From Anopheles merus (Eukaryota; Arthropoda; Insecta; Diptera; Culicidae), in the NCBI RefSeq assembly GCF_017562075.2, contig NC_054082.1, positions 44,723,832 through 44,787,831 on the forward strand: DNA of 64,000 bases, read 5' to 3'. Of the stretch, positions 52,484-64,000 are shown piece by piece; position 1 is the first letter of the stretch; each line of letters opens with the position of its first letter. Both the position numbers and the translations under genes were made by a program. Below the pieces are notes generated by a model that made no database searches, was not told the origin of the DNA, and saw only the letters and a program-made list of their open reading frames with translations.

Positions 52484-52539
52484 TACATGGATATAGAATA
52501 ACAATATCCATGGATATAACAATACCATGGATATAGAAA
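52484..52539 (+). repeat. 18-base tandem repeat, three copies
   Basis: Units of CCATGGATATAACAATA and close variants (ACATGGATATAGAATAACAA at the left, CCATGGATATAGAAAGG at the right), next to the 3' side of a SINE. Confidence 0.7.
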
Positions 52540-52586
52540 GGATTTCTTTAATTGAACGTTTAAAAAATAACTTTCTCTTCTGCTTC

Positions 52587-52714
52587 CTTGACACAACAAT
52601 CCTTGTGAGTCAAGGCCTCCCTATACCAAGAATGGGCTTGGCTTTCCGTGACTTATGTATTACCTTATTAGTAATTATTTAAAACGAGTTGACAACTTTT
52701 CGACGAGACCGGCA
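52587..52714 (-). mobile_element. SINE copy with internal deletion
   Basis: Minus-strand head CCGGTCTCGTCGAAAAG and GTCAACTCG match the family, then the B-box region is missing and the body follows (GTCACGGAAAGCCAAGCCC, GGGAGGCCTTGACTCAC, TTGTTGTG) in the same order as at 10702-10900. Loss of the B box would make it transcriptionally dead. Confidence 0.65.
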
Positions 52715-52719
52715 GTTTT

Positions 52720-55700
52720 AAGAAACAGCAGCATATTTTGTTAATTACAAGGAGCTTAACAGATGCGAATATCAAGAGGTGTTTTCTTTTGCCCAGTTTT
52801 TCATATGTTATTTAACAATTGTAGGTCGCAAATATACCATGACGCTACAAAAAAAAACAATTAATTTATTAACGACTAGCGATTTATTAGCGGGTTTTGC
52901 TGAAACACAATAACATTATATCAAAAAGGTTTAAAACAGTTTGATACGTATGTTTAAAATTCAAAAAAGTATTGAATAAAAAAAGATTCATTATTTTACA
53001 AAGGAATGAAAATACAATACGGCGGAAGGCAACTGTCAATTAGATATAATGAGTGAGGACAACTCCTAAACTTTGAGTTAGTAATTTCATCACCTGTTTC
53101 GTTCAAATCTTAATTAATCTTTTTTACCAAGGTTGTTGTCACTCGACATGACTACTATAAGTCGCCAATCAAGTCAAACAAGTCAGTACATGGTCGTCAG
53201 GACCATTTTTCCGAATTTCATCGTTTCCAAATTTGGGAAATATAAAATGCCTCCATCAGAAGAAACTTAACCCCGTTACCGTCCATACTATTCTCATACT
53301 AATAATCATAGTACGTGGGGTTGACATGAAAATTGTCACTGGTGGCCGATGGAATGCGTCATAATCATTCTAATCATCAGAATTTGCACTATATACGTTT
53401 CCTGCACTATATACGTTAAACCCCTGCGTAATGTTTTTTTTTTTTGTTTTCTTCCAACACTATCTAGCGCTAACAGAGCGCTCTTAAATGTATCACATTC
53501 ATTACGGTGAACGATGCATGCCTTCACTACCGTCTAGCACGTCGTGTGCATTTGCCGTTCATTAAAATACTGCAAAAGAACGATTGCACAGTGCTATGCT
53601 CTGGAAGAAGAGGTAAACGTGGGTTATAATACAACCTCATGCGGCATTTTATTGCACACGAACGGGAAGTGACATGAATGGTTTTTGTTAGACTGTTATA
53701 CGAAATCGTCTGGAAAAGATTGTTTCTATTATATACTACTCACTCACACTTGTACACATCAGAATAATAAATGGAACAAATTGCATGGGACGGGCTGAGT
53801 GTTTTTTCTTACTGCATGGGGAGTGTCAGGGTCGCTATTGCGGTGAAGCTTTCTTAACGTTGCTGACAACTATCAACAGCACGCCTACTCACATTGATTG
53901 ACATGATGTGTGTTACGTCATATTTATGCTGATGCACCAAATATGAATTTTGATAGTAAGCGTAAGTTAACGAGTTCAACTTTGAAATTAATTGCTGGTT
54001 AGAAACACATTACACAATTAAATTTAACAAACAATTCAATCAAAAGCTTATTAACTAAGAACTACTTCTGGTACTGCTTATTTGTCTCGTACTCAATGAG
54101 TTATTAAGATGTGGGAAGTTATTGTTTCCAAAAACTAAACAGCATTTTATCAAATTGGCATTATTTTCAGTGCTTATATAATTTTAACACATCTTGAATA
54201 TTTAAATTCCATAAACTAAATACGAAATTATTTTAATAAAATATACAAATTTTGAAGAGAAACAGCTAAAAACTTTATGTTTTCAACCCCATTCAGCTAA
54301 CTCGTCTTCCTGCTTTTCACATTTCTATGCTCAATCGTTTGATAAGAAAACAACTTCTCAAACAAAGATCTTGTTTCAATGTCCTGCAAATATTAGTGCA
54401 AAAATCTCAACTCCAAAACGAAATAAAAAAAACCATAAAGAAGCTGAAATCTATAGTAATTTGAAGTCATATGTTGCTCCATATGAATTTATGATTTTTT
54501 AAGGCTTTTTGCACGTCATCTTCGAAGAAAAGATCTCATTCGTCCTGTTTCTACTCTTGCACTTTTTCTGCATTTGATTCAATTGTAAAGTCCTTGCAAT
54601 AAAACAAATAGCCCACATAACCGTACTCAAGCACCCGGATGAAGCCTTATTTTCATAACATTCTTTTTCAACGTTCTTTTGGCCTTTTCTTTCGTCCCAC
54701 GCTTTTTTAATTGCGTTTTACTATCTTCTTTAGTTTGCTGTATTTTATACGGTCAATGGTGATTGCAGAAACAGAACTCTTGTGACTTAATGGTAGTCAG
54801 TATGACGAAGGATGCATATGCTTTTCTCTCTTTAAAATTAACAACTATACGCCTAAGAAGGCCAATACAAATCATCATGACCGTTCTGCTGGATGTTTCT
54901 GCAGCGCAAGCTACCATTTACTTCTAATTAAAACAGGAAACGCTGTTCACAAAGAATTTCCGGCTCGGTTGTACCAGAATACGTCTCACTGTATTTTTTC
55001 ATCTGCTTGGTACGACTTTTGCATCCAATTTGAATGTACTTGCATGCATAAAGCTCAAAACATCATCACGACAGGTATTCTGAAACATCTGCCTTGCAGT
55101 TTGAAATCTTGTATGTACAATTACAGGAACCCGGCGCTTTCGTCTTATAGCGTGACTTTGTTCAAAATGCTATTCTTTTGCAGTACAATAAAACAGTCAG
55201 GTGCGTTTGACCTTTGTATAGCTGTTGCATGCCGTGCTACATAATTGTTATATTATTCTTTTGAATTCAAGACTGTTGCTGAAGAAAAAATGCCGGTGGT
55301 ATAAGACTTATGCAGTCAAAAGTAATCCTTTGAAATGTATGTGTTTATCTCGTTTTCTGGAATGATGGTAGCAGCGCAGGGTACAAAGAATCGTTCACAA
55401 TTAGCGAAGGGACTGTTTTACTTTCCTCTGTTCTGTAATTGCTTGAAAATGTTAAGCAATTACAGGACATATCATTCTAGTCAAGTCTCGTGACACAATG
55501 GCCTTGTTCTAATTTACGAACTATGACAAATTTACTTACAATCTACATGAAACATATTTTTCTTTAGTAATTCAAAGATATGCCTACCATAACTACCAAT
55601 AATCAACAATTCCTTTCTTGCCATCTGGAATGAGAAAAGTTATCAATTTCATTGGTTAAGATGAACTGCTCTATACAGATGCTCTAAAATATTGTCAGTT

Positions 55701-58700
55701 TCACAGGTCACCCAAAAAATAATAAAAATATTACCAACCATATCAGTGAATCAACAGGTAACACAGTTAGAGTTATGAATTCTTTCAAACAAACAATCCA
55801 CTCTCTGTGGAGCTGGTTTCGCCTACATTGTGAACACAATTGTCAGTCCAGGAGTCTGCCAGTCGGTTTCTCAACACCGGTTGGTTGCTCGGCGCACGAA
55901 ACGAAGTTCTGCAAACAAATTGTACAATCCAGATCTGCCTGGGAACGCACCATAATGGATCAACTTTTTTGCACCGCGCACAAGGAAGTTGATTCAATTT
56001 ACTACAAATTCGTTCAACAAAATACCCCTTCATTGTTGTGTTGCTTCTCGCTTCGCCCCACTGTTCTTTGGCTTTAATCCGCACATCTTGGACAGCATCA
56101 TCTACAGTGTCCCAGTGGGTAGAATGCAAATATAACTTTTCTGTTTTTCATCAGAAGTTTCCCCAGACATATCTCAGGTCGCACATATGAATGTGTCTTT
56201 GCCACTCTCACACAGAAGTCAACATCGGGAAGAAAGCAGGACTGCTTGTAAGGTAGCTTAGTTGATTAGGTTTGGATAAATTTGAAAAATTGATTCTATT
56301 TGCTGCATTGTATTGCCGTACGTCGGGGAATCGTGTCCCGGAGTAAGGCACTTTTTTGTTTTCGCATACGATACGAAGCTAAAGATTTGTTGGAACATTA
56401 CCGTGCGGTAGAAAGCGGCTAACAGCAGCAGTGCGAGTATTCACTGTTCCCCGAGGCAGTCCAATTCAAATCCAATGATGACAGATAGTAATTTCGGAAT
56501 CGTTCATGTGCCTTTCACATACCGAGGTGAGCAATGGAAAACCTGATTCAATTTTGAAAACTCAATAAACTTTGTATTTTCTTCCGAGACCAGTTTTGTC
56601 GGGCAAATAACAATATCATGTTTCTTAGGAGTTTCAAGAAAAGAGCATTTGAGATTTGAATATTCCACACGAATAAAAAAAAACGGACATACCTTCAGGG
56701 TGAGGTATTATAATAAAATCTAATTCATTGTAACCACTCACCTTAGTTTATGCATAATCATCGGCTGAGTCATAATACAGATATCATACAAGCATCGTAA
56801 AAAATATGTTGCTCAATACAACAGTGTCCTATCAAACACACGTTTCATTTTGCATCCACTGAATTTATCTATTGATGAATGAATGTAGCCACTCATTTAA
56901 ACTAAATACAAATTATTATCAATTTAATTTATCAATTTGCATCAATTTTGCATTTCATTATTTATTTCCAAATAAAAATAAAATTGACACTGCTTCTAAA
57001 CAAATTGCACAAGAGTATCTTTTTAGGTTGAACGTATCTTATGATCCCAAACATATATCTAAAAAGGGAAATTACAATATTAGAATTCCTTAAACAGTTT
57101 CTACCATCTGACTACTGTAGTATAATAGAAAGCATACGAATGCATTCGTTTCTGGAGAGACAGCGAGGCAAATTAAATTCTATCTTATTTTTCGCATGGC
57201 GGAACATCATTCCCCAACGCTTCAGCCAAAGTGTCAGTCTACATTCGCAACACTACATCAGCGTATGTGTATATGGATATATATGGATATTGTAAAGGCA
57301 AACAGAAGCCCTTTTTCTATTTCCATGTGATAACTCTGTCACTGTCACAAAGAAAAACAAGTTGCCTAACCCGGTCAAGCGTTTCTGATAGGTGACTCCT
57401 GAAGTATCGAGAAGACAACTCTTTGAGCTAGACCTTGGCCATTTCTACTCAACAACCGGAACGGAAAGTGATCAAAAATATATCGGAATCATTTAAGTTT
57501 CGGAATGGCATGGGTGGAAGTTGATTTCCGTCCTTTTTTTTTTGTTTTGCTGTCCATATGTTTGTTATTTTAAGCCGTTTGTTGGAACACGTTTCGATTG
57601 GTCGGTCAGTATTAAAGCAGTTTTCAACGGAAACAAGACAATCTTCGTATTAAAAAAAGCCAAAGAGTAGCCGGTCTTTTATTTTGTGCTTTATGCATGA
57701 CTGACAAAAAGAGTTTGTTTAGAGATAGGTTGTGTTTTCAGAAGAAATCCAGTTTTTAGTTGATTTGTTGAAAGACAGCAGTTTTTTTTTATTAAGTATT
57801 CCGTCGGAGGACATCAGAAAGGGTTTATTGTGTTTATATTTATTTAAACGGTTAGGAACTGTTCGACTTCAATAAAAATGCTTTATGTTAACATCAATGA
57901 TTTAAATAAACAAAAGTTTCCCAAAAAATCACACTTTATCCACAGGAGGGGAAGGTATGACAGTAAATATTACATATTACTGTATTTATATAAGTATTAT
58001 GTTATTTGGTTTGTTTGCGCTGCTTGATGTCGCCTAAGATTAGTTCTACATACTATTTGTTGAAGCTAGGAAACCTTCGTTATTAAAAATTAGAATGTAA
58101 TCCTTTTGAAAAAAGTAAGTTGTGGAATGTTGATTTAAAAACCCCCGTTTTTGTATGATACATTTATGTATGATAAATCGCTTATCACGTTAATCTATTC
58201 ATAAGTACACACTAACATATTTGTGATCTTTCTTATGCTTATTGTAGTTCAATTATATATCATCCTTTTCACGTAGACCTATTGAACTGGTAAAGGCTTT
58301 TAAATTCCAATAGCTTCCTTAAGCTTAATTTTCTTACTTATTTTTTATTATTATTTTAAACTTAACAAAAAGAAAAAGCAATCAAATTCAAATTAGTATT
58401 TTTTTTTCAATTTAAAAAACGATTTTTTGCATTCTTATTTGTCGGTTCATCGAAAAGCTCAAACCCACCTGCCACTGTCTTTCTCAAAGCTTCACGCTAT
58501 ACAGTTTTTGGATAATTACAATTTTTTCTTTGGTATTTATTTTTTAGGACACGGTGAATGCATTTACCTGTGATTGTGACCCGCTACTTCTCTTCACTAC
58601 TTGTTTGATCAACCTCTGCCAATGACAGATTCGTACACATACACACACTCATTCTCGTTCTGACACTGGCCCATACACATGCACTGACAAAACTTTAGTA

Positions 58701-60340
58701 GCCGTAATTCGCTGAACTGCCAAATGCCGTCCCGTTCTCGGTGTGATGCTGCAAGTAGCGAGGTTGACAGAGGAAATGAAAAACGTACGGGATGCCACTG
58801 GCCGACCGATAATGAGTGAGTGACAGCCCTGATTGAATGCAGAAACTCGAACGTTAGCGAGACAGCCGATGTGCCGCGTTACCTTTGACCCGCATCGAGG
58901 CTTTGTGCCGGATATGTTCACAGACGCACTAACTGCATGTATTGACGGGACCAAAATTTGTCCCACAAAATCTTTTCCATATAGTTATAGACGGAAAAGG
59001 AGTGTGTGGGTGTTGGGGAAGACCAACACGAGTAGAGGTGATGAAATGAATGAAAATTGACGTTTTAAAATTATAAACAATCAGCCCGATTTCTGTCAGC
59101 CGTTAGGGATTTTCTGCGGAAACCCAATTGACGGCTAGCGTGAACATGTTGTCAATCTGGAATGCCATAGTGCCATCCTCGAAATTGTGCGAATACCAGC
59201 TGCTAATGGTATCGACGCCGAACATGTCGTAATTGTGTTTTAATTGTGCCGCGTATTTTCCTAATCTGTTTTCAGCGTCAATAAACACTTATCCGTTCGA
59301 TTGTTTATTCATACATTAGGGGTTGGTGAAATTGGCATATGGTTTCAGCGGACGGACGGTTCTTATCGATTTCTGTTCAATCTCCTTCTCTCTCCACCCA
59401 ACTCTTTTCCAGGCTTTTTGATAATCGTATCGACATGTTTAACACTATAAAACACCCTAGTGTACACGTAAGCCCAAGGGGGTGTTGTGAGAATGAATAA
59501 AAAATAAGGACAAAACAATGGATTACCGATTCCTCTCACTATCGTATCACGCTCACCGACGAGCACACGGTACCAGCTACGTCAGGACCTATATTTAACC
59601 AATGTGATGCGATTTTCGTTGATTAGAACGACCGGATAAACAAATGCCTTTTTGCGAGTGGCTTTGACTGTTTAAATTAGTGTTTGTTTTTAACTTAAGA
59701 CCAGTACACACGCTTTCATGCTGACGAACTGACCACATTGTTTGTTCTGTTTAAAAGCTTTAGCATATTTTGACACTAATTTAGTGTGCTCGTGTGCGTG
59801 CTGAATTTTGGTAATATATGCAAAGCTTACGGAGTATTTAGTTTATGAAATTTAATAAAAAAGAGACAATAGAACATTTGCTGGATTTATATTATACACT
59901 ACATTAAGGCTATTCGATGATATGATTATGTTAACCGTTATTGTTCAGAAGTATCCGTCAATAGCACGACAGAGAATATGATTAGAACTATGAAACCACA
60001 TTACCTTGCTAAGTTGGTACATGGCAAACATATTTCAAATTCTGCTAAAAAACTGTTTTTAAAAAATTAAAAACCCTATCATAGTGGGCTTTTACAATAT
60101 CAGGTAACTGTTTTATTTAGAGTTAGACACTTGGCGGCTGAAAACATGTCAACACTCCAACATAAAACCACTCAAAAAACAGATTTCATTTTCACCCTAG
60201 ATTATTTCAACCTGAAAAATATGTAAACAAACACTGGTTTATCGCAGCCACGATCAGGTTAGCTCATGAAGGATTGAATGTTTTTGCTAAAGTATAAAAA
60301 TCGTTAGGATGGTATTTTTAAGTTTAATACAAGTACTACA
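52720..60340. other. Intergenic DNA without supported genes
   Basis: AT-rich sequence with many short open frames and none with a recognisable domain. The only structured item I noted is the hairpin at 55429-55469, listed separately. Confidence 0.3.
55429..55469. other. Short perfect hairpin
   Basis: CTGTAATTGCTT and AAGCAATTACAG form a perfect 12-base stem around a 9-base loop; with one G-T pair the stem extends to 16 pairs (55429-55444 with 55454-55469). It is too short for a typical microRNA precursor and has no known role. Confidence 0.6.
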
Positions 60341-60349
60341 GTTTGAACT

Positions 60350-60541
60350 CAATGGTTGAACTTCGATTCACTGTCAACAATTGAATATGTGCTTTTTAAT
60401 TGGCACATTTTTCCATACAAAAAAACTGAATATATTCTCAACAGGTCATTAGATTTTTGAGATTTTTTAAAACCGCTTTTCCATACAAACGTATGCTTTT
60501 TAATTAAACTGTCAACCAATTATCGAGCGTTCAACTTAAGT
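60350..60541. mobile_element. Possible small MITE with imperfect inverted ends
   Basis: The left part has GGTTGAACTTCGA and CACTGTCAAC; the right part inverted has AAGTTGAACGCTCGA and GTTGACAGTTT. The motif TTTTCCATACAAA occurs twice inside, as does TGCTTTTTAATT. No target duplication is evident. Confidence 0.3.
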
Positions 60542-60777
60542 GTATACCAACTAATGAAATATGACTGTATTGCTCATTTCAAACAGAAAACCAAATATAC
60601 AAATACAAAACAAGTGTAAACACTTCCTTTATTATAATCTTTTCTTTCTTCAGGCCTTTTCATTTTCCAGCCACCGAGCTAAAATTTCAGCCTGCCAGTG
60701 GAGTAATATTCTTCATCCAGGATGTACCCATTTGACAATTACGATCCCTTGTAGCATATCTGCTATACAGAACATAT

Positions 60778-61550
60778 TGTAATACACACTATCAGCCATA
60801 GACACATAGTAACACACTTTGGAAAGCCAAATCACACCATTGCAACACATCCATTATAAAACACTCAGCAAATCAGATCATACCATACATACCTAGACCA
60901 TACCGTTCATAGAAAAAACCATTGAGACACATTTTATCGAAAACAACCGAATCGCGCAGCATAAGCAATTCAAGCGTTACTGCAGCAAAGCAGACGCATA
61001 GCAACTTATTGCTAAAAGCGCAGTGTAGGCAAAGAGCAACGAACGCACTCGTTCTTTGGCTAGAACAGTTGAAACTTTCCAGAACCTTTGTAAAAACACT
61101 AAAAGTGCAGCATAGGCACAAATTGATAGACACCTCACTTCCGATACAATGTATAAATTGCACCTCATATCAATAACCTTTAATTAGGACAAAAACACAT
61201 TCCAAAACCAAATGTACGAAACTTATTGAGTATAAATAAAACAATTCCGACCGTGGCAAGGCAGATTCGTTCGGACTGCCAAGATAGGACGTTACACTTC
61301 CTAATACTTCGCCTTCCAACTTATTTCAAGAGTTTAGTTATGTCCCCCTACCCAAGGTAAGGCTTCTAAACTCCAACGTTTCCAGTAAGGGAAACCTCCT
61401 AAAGGTTTCTATGATCGCCTGGACGATCAAGTGCTGAAAAGTCCGTTCGATCGATGTATTATTCCACCTCGGCTCATGTCAGTAAAAACTGACCTACCGC
61501 GACGCTGTTCGATGTACAGTATGTACCGTACAGGCCACTACCACATTACA
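60778..61550 (+). repeat. 5' LTR of the Ty3/gypsy element
   Basis: Starts TGTAATACAC and ends CCACATTACA, so the termini are TGTAAT...ATTACA, a 6-base inverted repeat with the standard TG...CA ends. The primer site begins at the very next base. TATAAATA with an overlapping AATAAA lies at 61231-61239, placing the likely start of R near 61260. The target duplication cannot be checked because the 3' LTR is outside the window. Confidence 0.75.
61231..61238 (+). promoter_or_regulatory. TATA box of the LTR
   Basis: TATAAATA about 320 bases before the LTR end; the expected transcription start is 25-30 bases further on. The overlapping AATAAA may serve as the polyadenylation signal only if R begins upstream of it, so its use is unclear. 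Confidence 0.55.
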
Positions 61551-61564
61551 TGGCGACCGTGACC
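61551..61564 (+). other. Primer-binding site (tRNA-Arg type)
   Basis: TGGCGACCGTGACC directly follows the LTR. It pairs with a tRNA 3' end of the form ...GTCACGGTCGCCA; from memory this is the tRNA-Arg primer of mdg1 and 412. Confidence 0.75.
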
Positions 61565-62370
61565 TTAATCTGCAATCGGCGGGCAGAAGTATAAACAAAT
61601 TATTTGTGATACGTACAACGGTAACGTACAGCAGTGTCGTGCTAACGCATCAAATAGTGTAAAAAAAAAGTGCGTTTTTGACCATAACCGGTATACGACG
61701 GATAAAAGTGTCAAATGTGCAAATTTGTATTGAACAACGCAGCTGGCACAAGTGACCCATATAAAAAAACAATCGCTGTGAATGAGCGACCAAAAGCAAA
61801 TACAGTGTGGTGTACAAAATGACAACTCATCGAAAATATAAGTGATGAACCGTTTGAAGGGCGAAAAAAGTGTGATATAAAGCAATTATGTAAAAAAAAG
61901 TGTTTTGACAACCTTCCTCAACGTGCAAAATTATGAATAAACCCTTAAGCGATCAGTTTGCAAACTAGAGCTACCTTGAAGTGAGGAACATCGCATCGAC
62001 CCCAAAACTAAAGTAAACGGAAATAATGATGTCATGAGTAATGAGAAGCAGTGCAGTGAAACCATAAGCAATACCTATGTAGAAGTGATGTTCATCTGAA
62101 AGGTGATAGAATGAATGGCGAGACTACGGTATACGAGATGTGACTAGTGTGATTGAATGGAACAACCGTTCCCAACGTGGAAGACGACAAGACATCGAGC
62201 GACGACTGATGACACCCTACAACTTCACACCAAGCACCAATTAAACACCGAGCACCGGTAACGAGCGTTACACCATGAGCAGCAACAATAACAAATACAT
62301 GCTATGTATTTAAACAAGGTACAAGGTTACATACGTAAATATGCAATTTTACTGATGAGGCTGCATAAAT
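61565..62370 (+). other. Untranslated leader of the Ty3/gypsy element
   Basis: About 800 bases between the primer site and gag with only short open frames and several ATGs. A long leader is usual for mdg1/412-like elements. A stop at 62356-62358 in the gag frame fixes the gag start downstream. Confidence 0.6.
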
Positions 62371-63630
62371 ATGCAAAAACTATTCGAGAAAATAGAAATA
62401 TTAGATAGAATTTATGATCAGGTGAAACAGCTGAACAGATGTTATAGGCTTTGCGCGTTAACAACATTAAGGGATAATACTAAGGAAATATACGACGAAA
62501 TACAAGAACTCCTACGAAAGCACGAATCGTCTATTAAAGATGAAATATTAACAAAGCTAGTTAAAAAGAGTAGATACGTATACTACGAAATAAATAAGTG
62601 CATAAAAATACACTTCGAGAGACATCCAGATTCGTTAAATACGACATTATCAGAGAACCAATTTGACATAACAATAGAAACGAAACCTGACAAAATGGCT
62701 GACATTATGGAATTGATTAAAATCACCACTTCTCTCATATCAAAGTATGATGGTAATGAGAAGGATTTGAAAGGTGTGGTGTCAAACTTAAATGTATTAA
62801 AGAAAATAGTAAAGCCAGAAAATAAAGAAACAGTAATACAACTGGTACTGGGACGTCTAACAGGAAAAGCACGAATTGTAGTAGGGGAAGCCCCAACTTC
62901 AATAGAAGATATAGTTAGCAAATTACAAGACAGGTGCAGCATAAAGGTAACACCAGAGATCGTAGTATCAAAATGGACAATACTAAACAGACTGGAACGA
63001 TAGAAGATTTTGGAAGCGTTATTGAAAAATTAACGCAACAACTAGAAGAGGCATACATTGCAGAAGAGATAGCGCCAGAAGTAGCTAGAAAAAGGCAACT
63101 AAATCAGGAATCAGTGCATTGAGTTATGGACTTAAAGATGGCGAGACCAAAATTATAATGAGATCAAGTAAATTCGAAACCTTGCATGAAGCAATAGAGC
63201 AAGCTGTAAAGTTGGAGCTAGAGGATAGAACGAAAAAGGGAAAGAATGATCAGACAAAGATCCTATATTCAAACGCTACCAGGAACAATAGAGAGTATGG
63301 AAACAACTACCAAGGAAGGAACAATTCAACAAATTCTCAAATAATAATAGATATCAGATACAAATCCCACCCAGGTTCCCACCCGCAAGATATGGACAGA
63401 ACAACAACAGAAATAATAATAACTTCAGATATAACAACAATAACACTAACAACAACAGAAATCAGCATGCAAATCGACAAAATTATTCCAACAGAAACCA
63501 GTACGTACAATCAAATAGAAATAATAGCAATTGGCAAAATAATCGAGCGCCTATTAATAACACAGTAACAGCCGAAGAACAGAATAATTTTTTAGGCCAC
63601 TCTCAAGTATCAGAAAAAACCCTATACTAA
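62371..63630 (+). pseudogene. gag: gag of the Ty3/gypsy element, three frame breaks
   Basis: Begins at ATG 62371, the first ATG after an in-frame stop. The frame runs 62371-63003; sense continues in a second frame from about 62970 to 63118, a third from about 63119 to 63340, and returns to the first frame to the TAA at 63628-63630. Landmarks are a helical N-terminus with RKHESS, the capsid-type GRLTGKARIVVGEAPTS, a KLTQQLEEAYIAEEI helix, FETLHEAIEQAVKLE, and an Asn/Arg/Gln-rich tail without CCHC. Each break shifts the frame in the same sense, as a one-base loss would, and each lies at or beside a short homopolymer (A-run 62970-62973; TT at 63119-63120; A-run 63339-63341). This suggests sequencing error or mild decay rather than old age. 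Confidence 0.75.
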
Positions 63631-64000
63631 CCATAAACACTGATGCAGATAATTTTGTTAAAGTTAAAATAGAAATTGCAAAGGAAATCTATAGCACACT
63701 CATCATAGATACAGGAGCAACCGTATCCGTACTTAAAGCTAGTAAATTAAAACCAGGTTGCAAGATCAATACATCTAAAAAATTAACTTTGATAAGCTCT
63801 AGTGACCATGAATCAGAGACTTTAGGTACTGCTATGACAACAATTCACTTTGGCGATTATTCCATTATACACGAATTTCATATATTAGAAGACGTAGAAT
63901 CCATTTTTTCTGACGGACTGTTAGGAAAAGACTTTATAAAGCACAGATGTATTGTTGATTATGTTAATTGGATGATATACTTCTCATCTGATAACGGATT
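63588..64000 (+). CDS. pol: pol of the Ty3/gypsy element, protease part, cut by window end
   Basis: Open to the window end in the frame -1 relative to gag, overlapping the gag end by about 43 bases. A retropepsin domain is clear: the catalytic DTGA motif at 63708-63719 within LIIDTGATVSVLK, and the distal SDGLLGKDFI motif near 63910-63940 followed by HRCIVDY. The overlap is compatible with -1 frameshifting, but the A-run near 63614-63619 is not in the right phase for a canonical slippery heptamer as sequenced. Reverse transcriptase and integrase would follow outside the window. Confidence 0.8.

Larger units (their letters stand above)
60778..64000 (+). mobile_element. Ty3/gypsy LTR retrotransposon, mdg1/412-like, 5' part
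   Basis: Contains in order a 773-base LTR, a tRNA primer site, an 820-base leader, gag and the aspartic protease start of pol, and then runs off the window. The Gag C-terminus is rich in Asn and Arg without a zinc knuckle, pol overlaps gag in the -1 frame, and the primer site TGGCGACCGTGAC is the kind reported for the mdg1/412 lineage (tRNA-Arg). LTR and coding parts look little decayed apart from three frame breaks in gag, so the insertion appears young. Confidence 0.85.

Noticed and set aside
55429..55469. MicroRNA precursor
   Set aside because: The stem is at most 16 pairs, shorter than the roughly 22 or more needed for a typical precursor.

Overview
This is eukaryotic nuclear DNA: AT-rich, mostly non-coding, with GT-AG introns, microsatellites, many short mobile elements and one 100-base assembly gap. 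Five copies of a tRNA-derived SINE that resembles the SINE200 family of Anopheles, an mdg1/412-type Ty3/gypsy retrotransposon and mosquito-style MITEs point to a dipteran, most likely an Anopheles mosquito. The genus is inferred from remembered repeat families, not from a search.

The only host genes I can support are two paralogous two-exon genes for a secreted or surface leucine-rich-repeat (LRR) protein. Copy A lies on the minus strand at 987-3680 and is intact (443 codons). Copy B lies on the plus strand at 43843-46617. They are divergent (head to head), about 40 kb apart. Both have a 39-codon first exon (signal peptide plus start of the LRRNT cap), a phase-0 intron of about 1.4 kb inside the LRRNT, and a second exon of exactly 1215 bases carrying about ten LRRs and an LRRCT cap. 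Copy B has one in-frame TGA at 45526-45528, early in exon 2, but is otherwise fully open. The LRR core of the two copies is about 98 percent identical, while exon 1, the start of exon 2 and the C-terminal tail are much more diverged. That pattern suggests gene conversion between inverted paralogues.

Layout: 46-525 palindromic MITE with TA target duplication; 987-3680 LRR copy A; 4366-8290 a mobile-element graveyard (RTE-like remnant, pogo-like MITE, hAT-like end, a MITE with GGCCCGGGTCT termini, a broken LINE reverse transcriptase, a long TA microsatellite); 10362-10461 gap; 10462-11065 a diverged segment with a direct partner at about 37150-37825; 18.2-19.3 kb a degenerate minisatellite and an LTR-like promoter; 24.5-27.7 kb several SINEs and a minisatellite split by a 1-kb TA-flanked element; 27.7-43.6 kb gene-free; 43.8-46.6 kb LRR copy B; 46.6-60.8 kb gene-free apart from one SINE; 60778-64000 the 5' LTR, primer site, leader, gag and start of pol of a Ty3/gypsy element that runs off the window.

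I found no tRNA, rRNA, CRISPR or operon structure and no clearly new multi-gene system. The observations most worth following are the converted LRR pair with its lone stop codon, the retroelement with three same-sense frame breaks at short homopolymers, and the LTR-like promoter near 19.15 kb.
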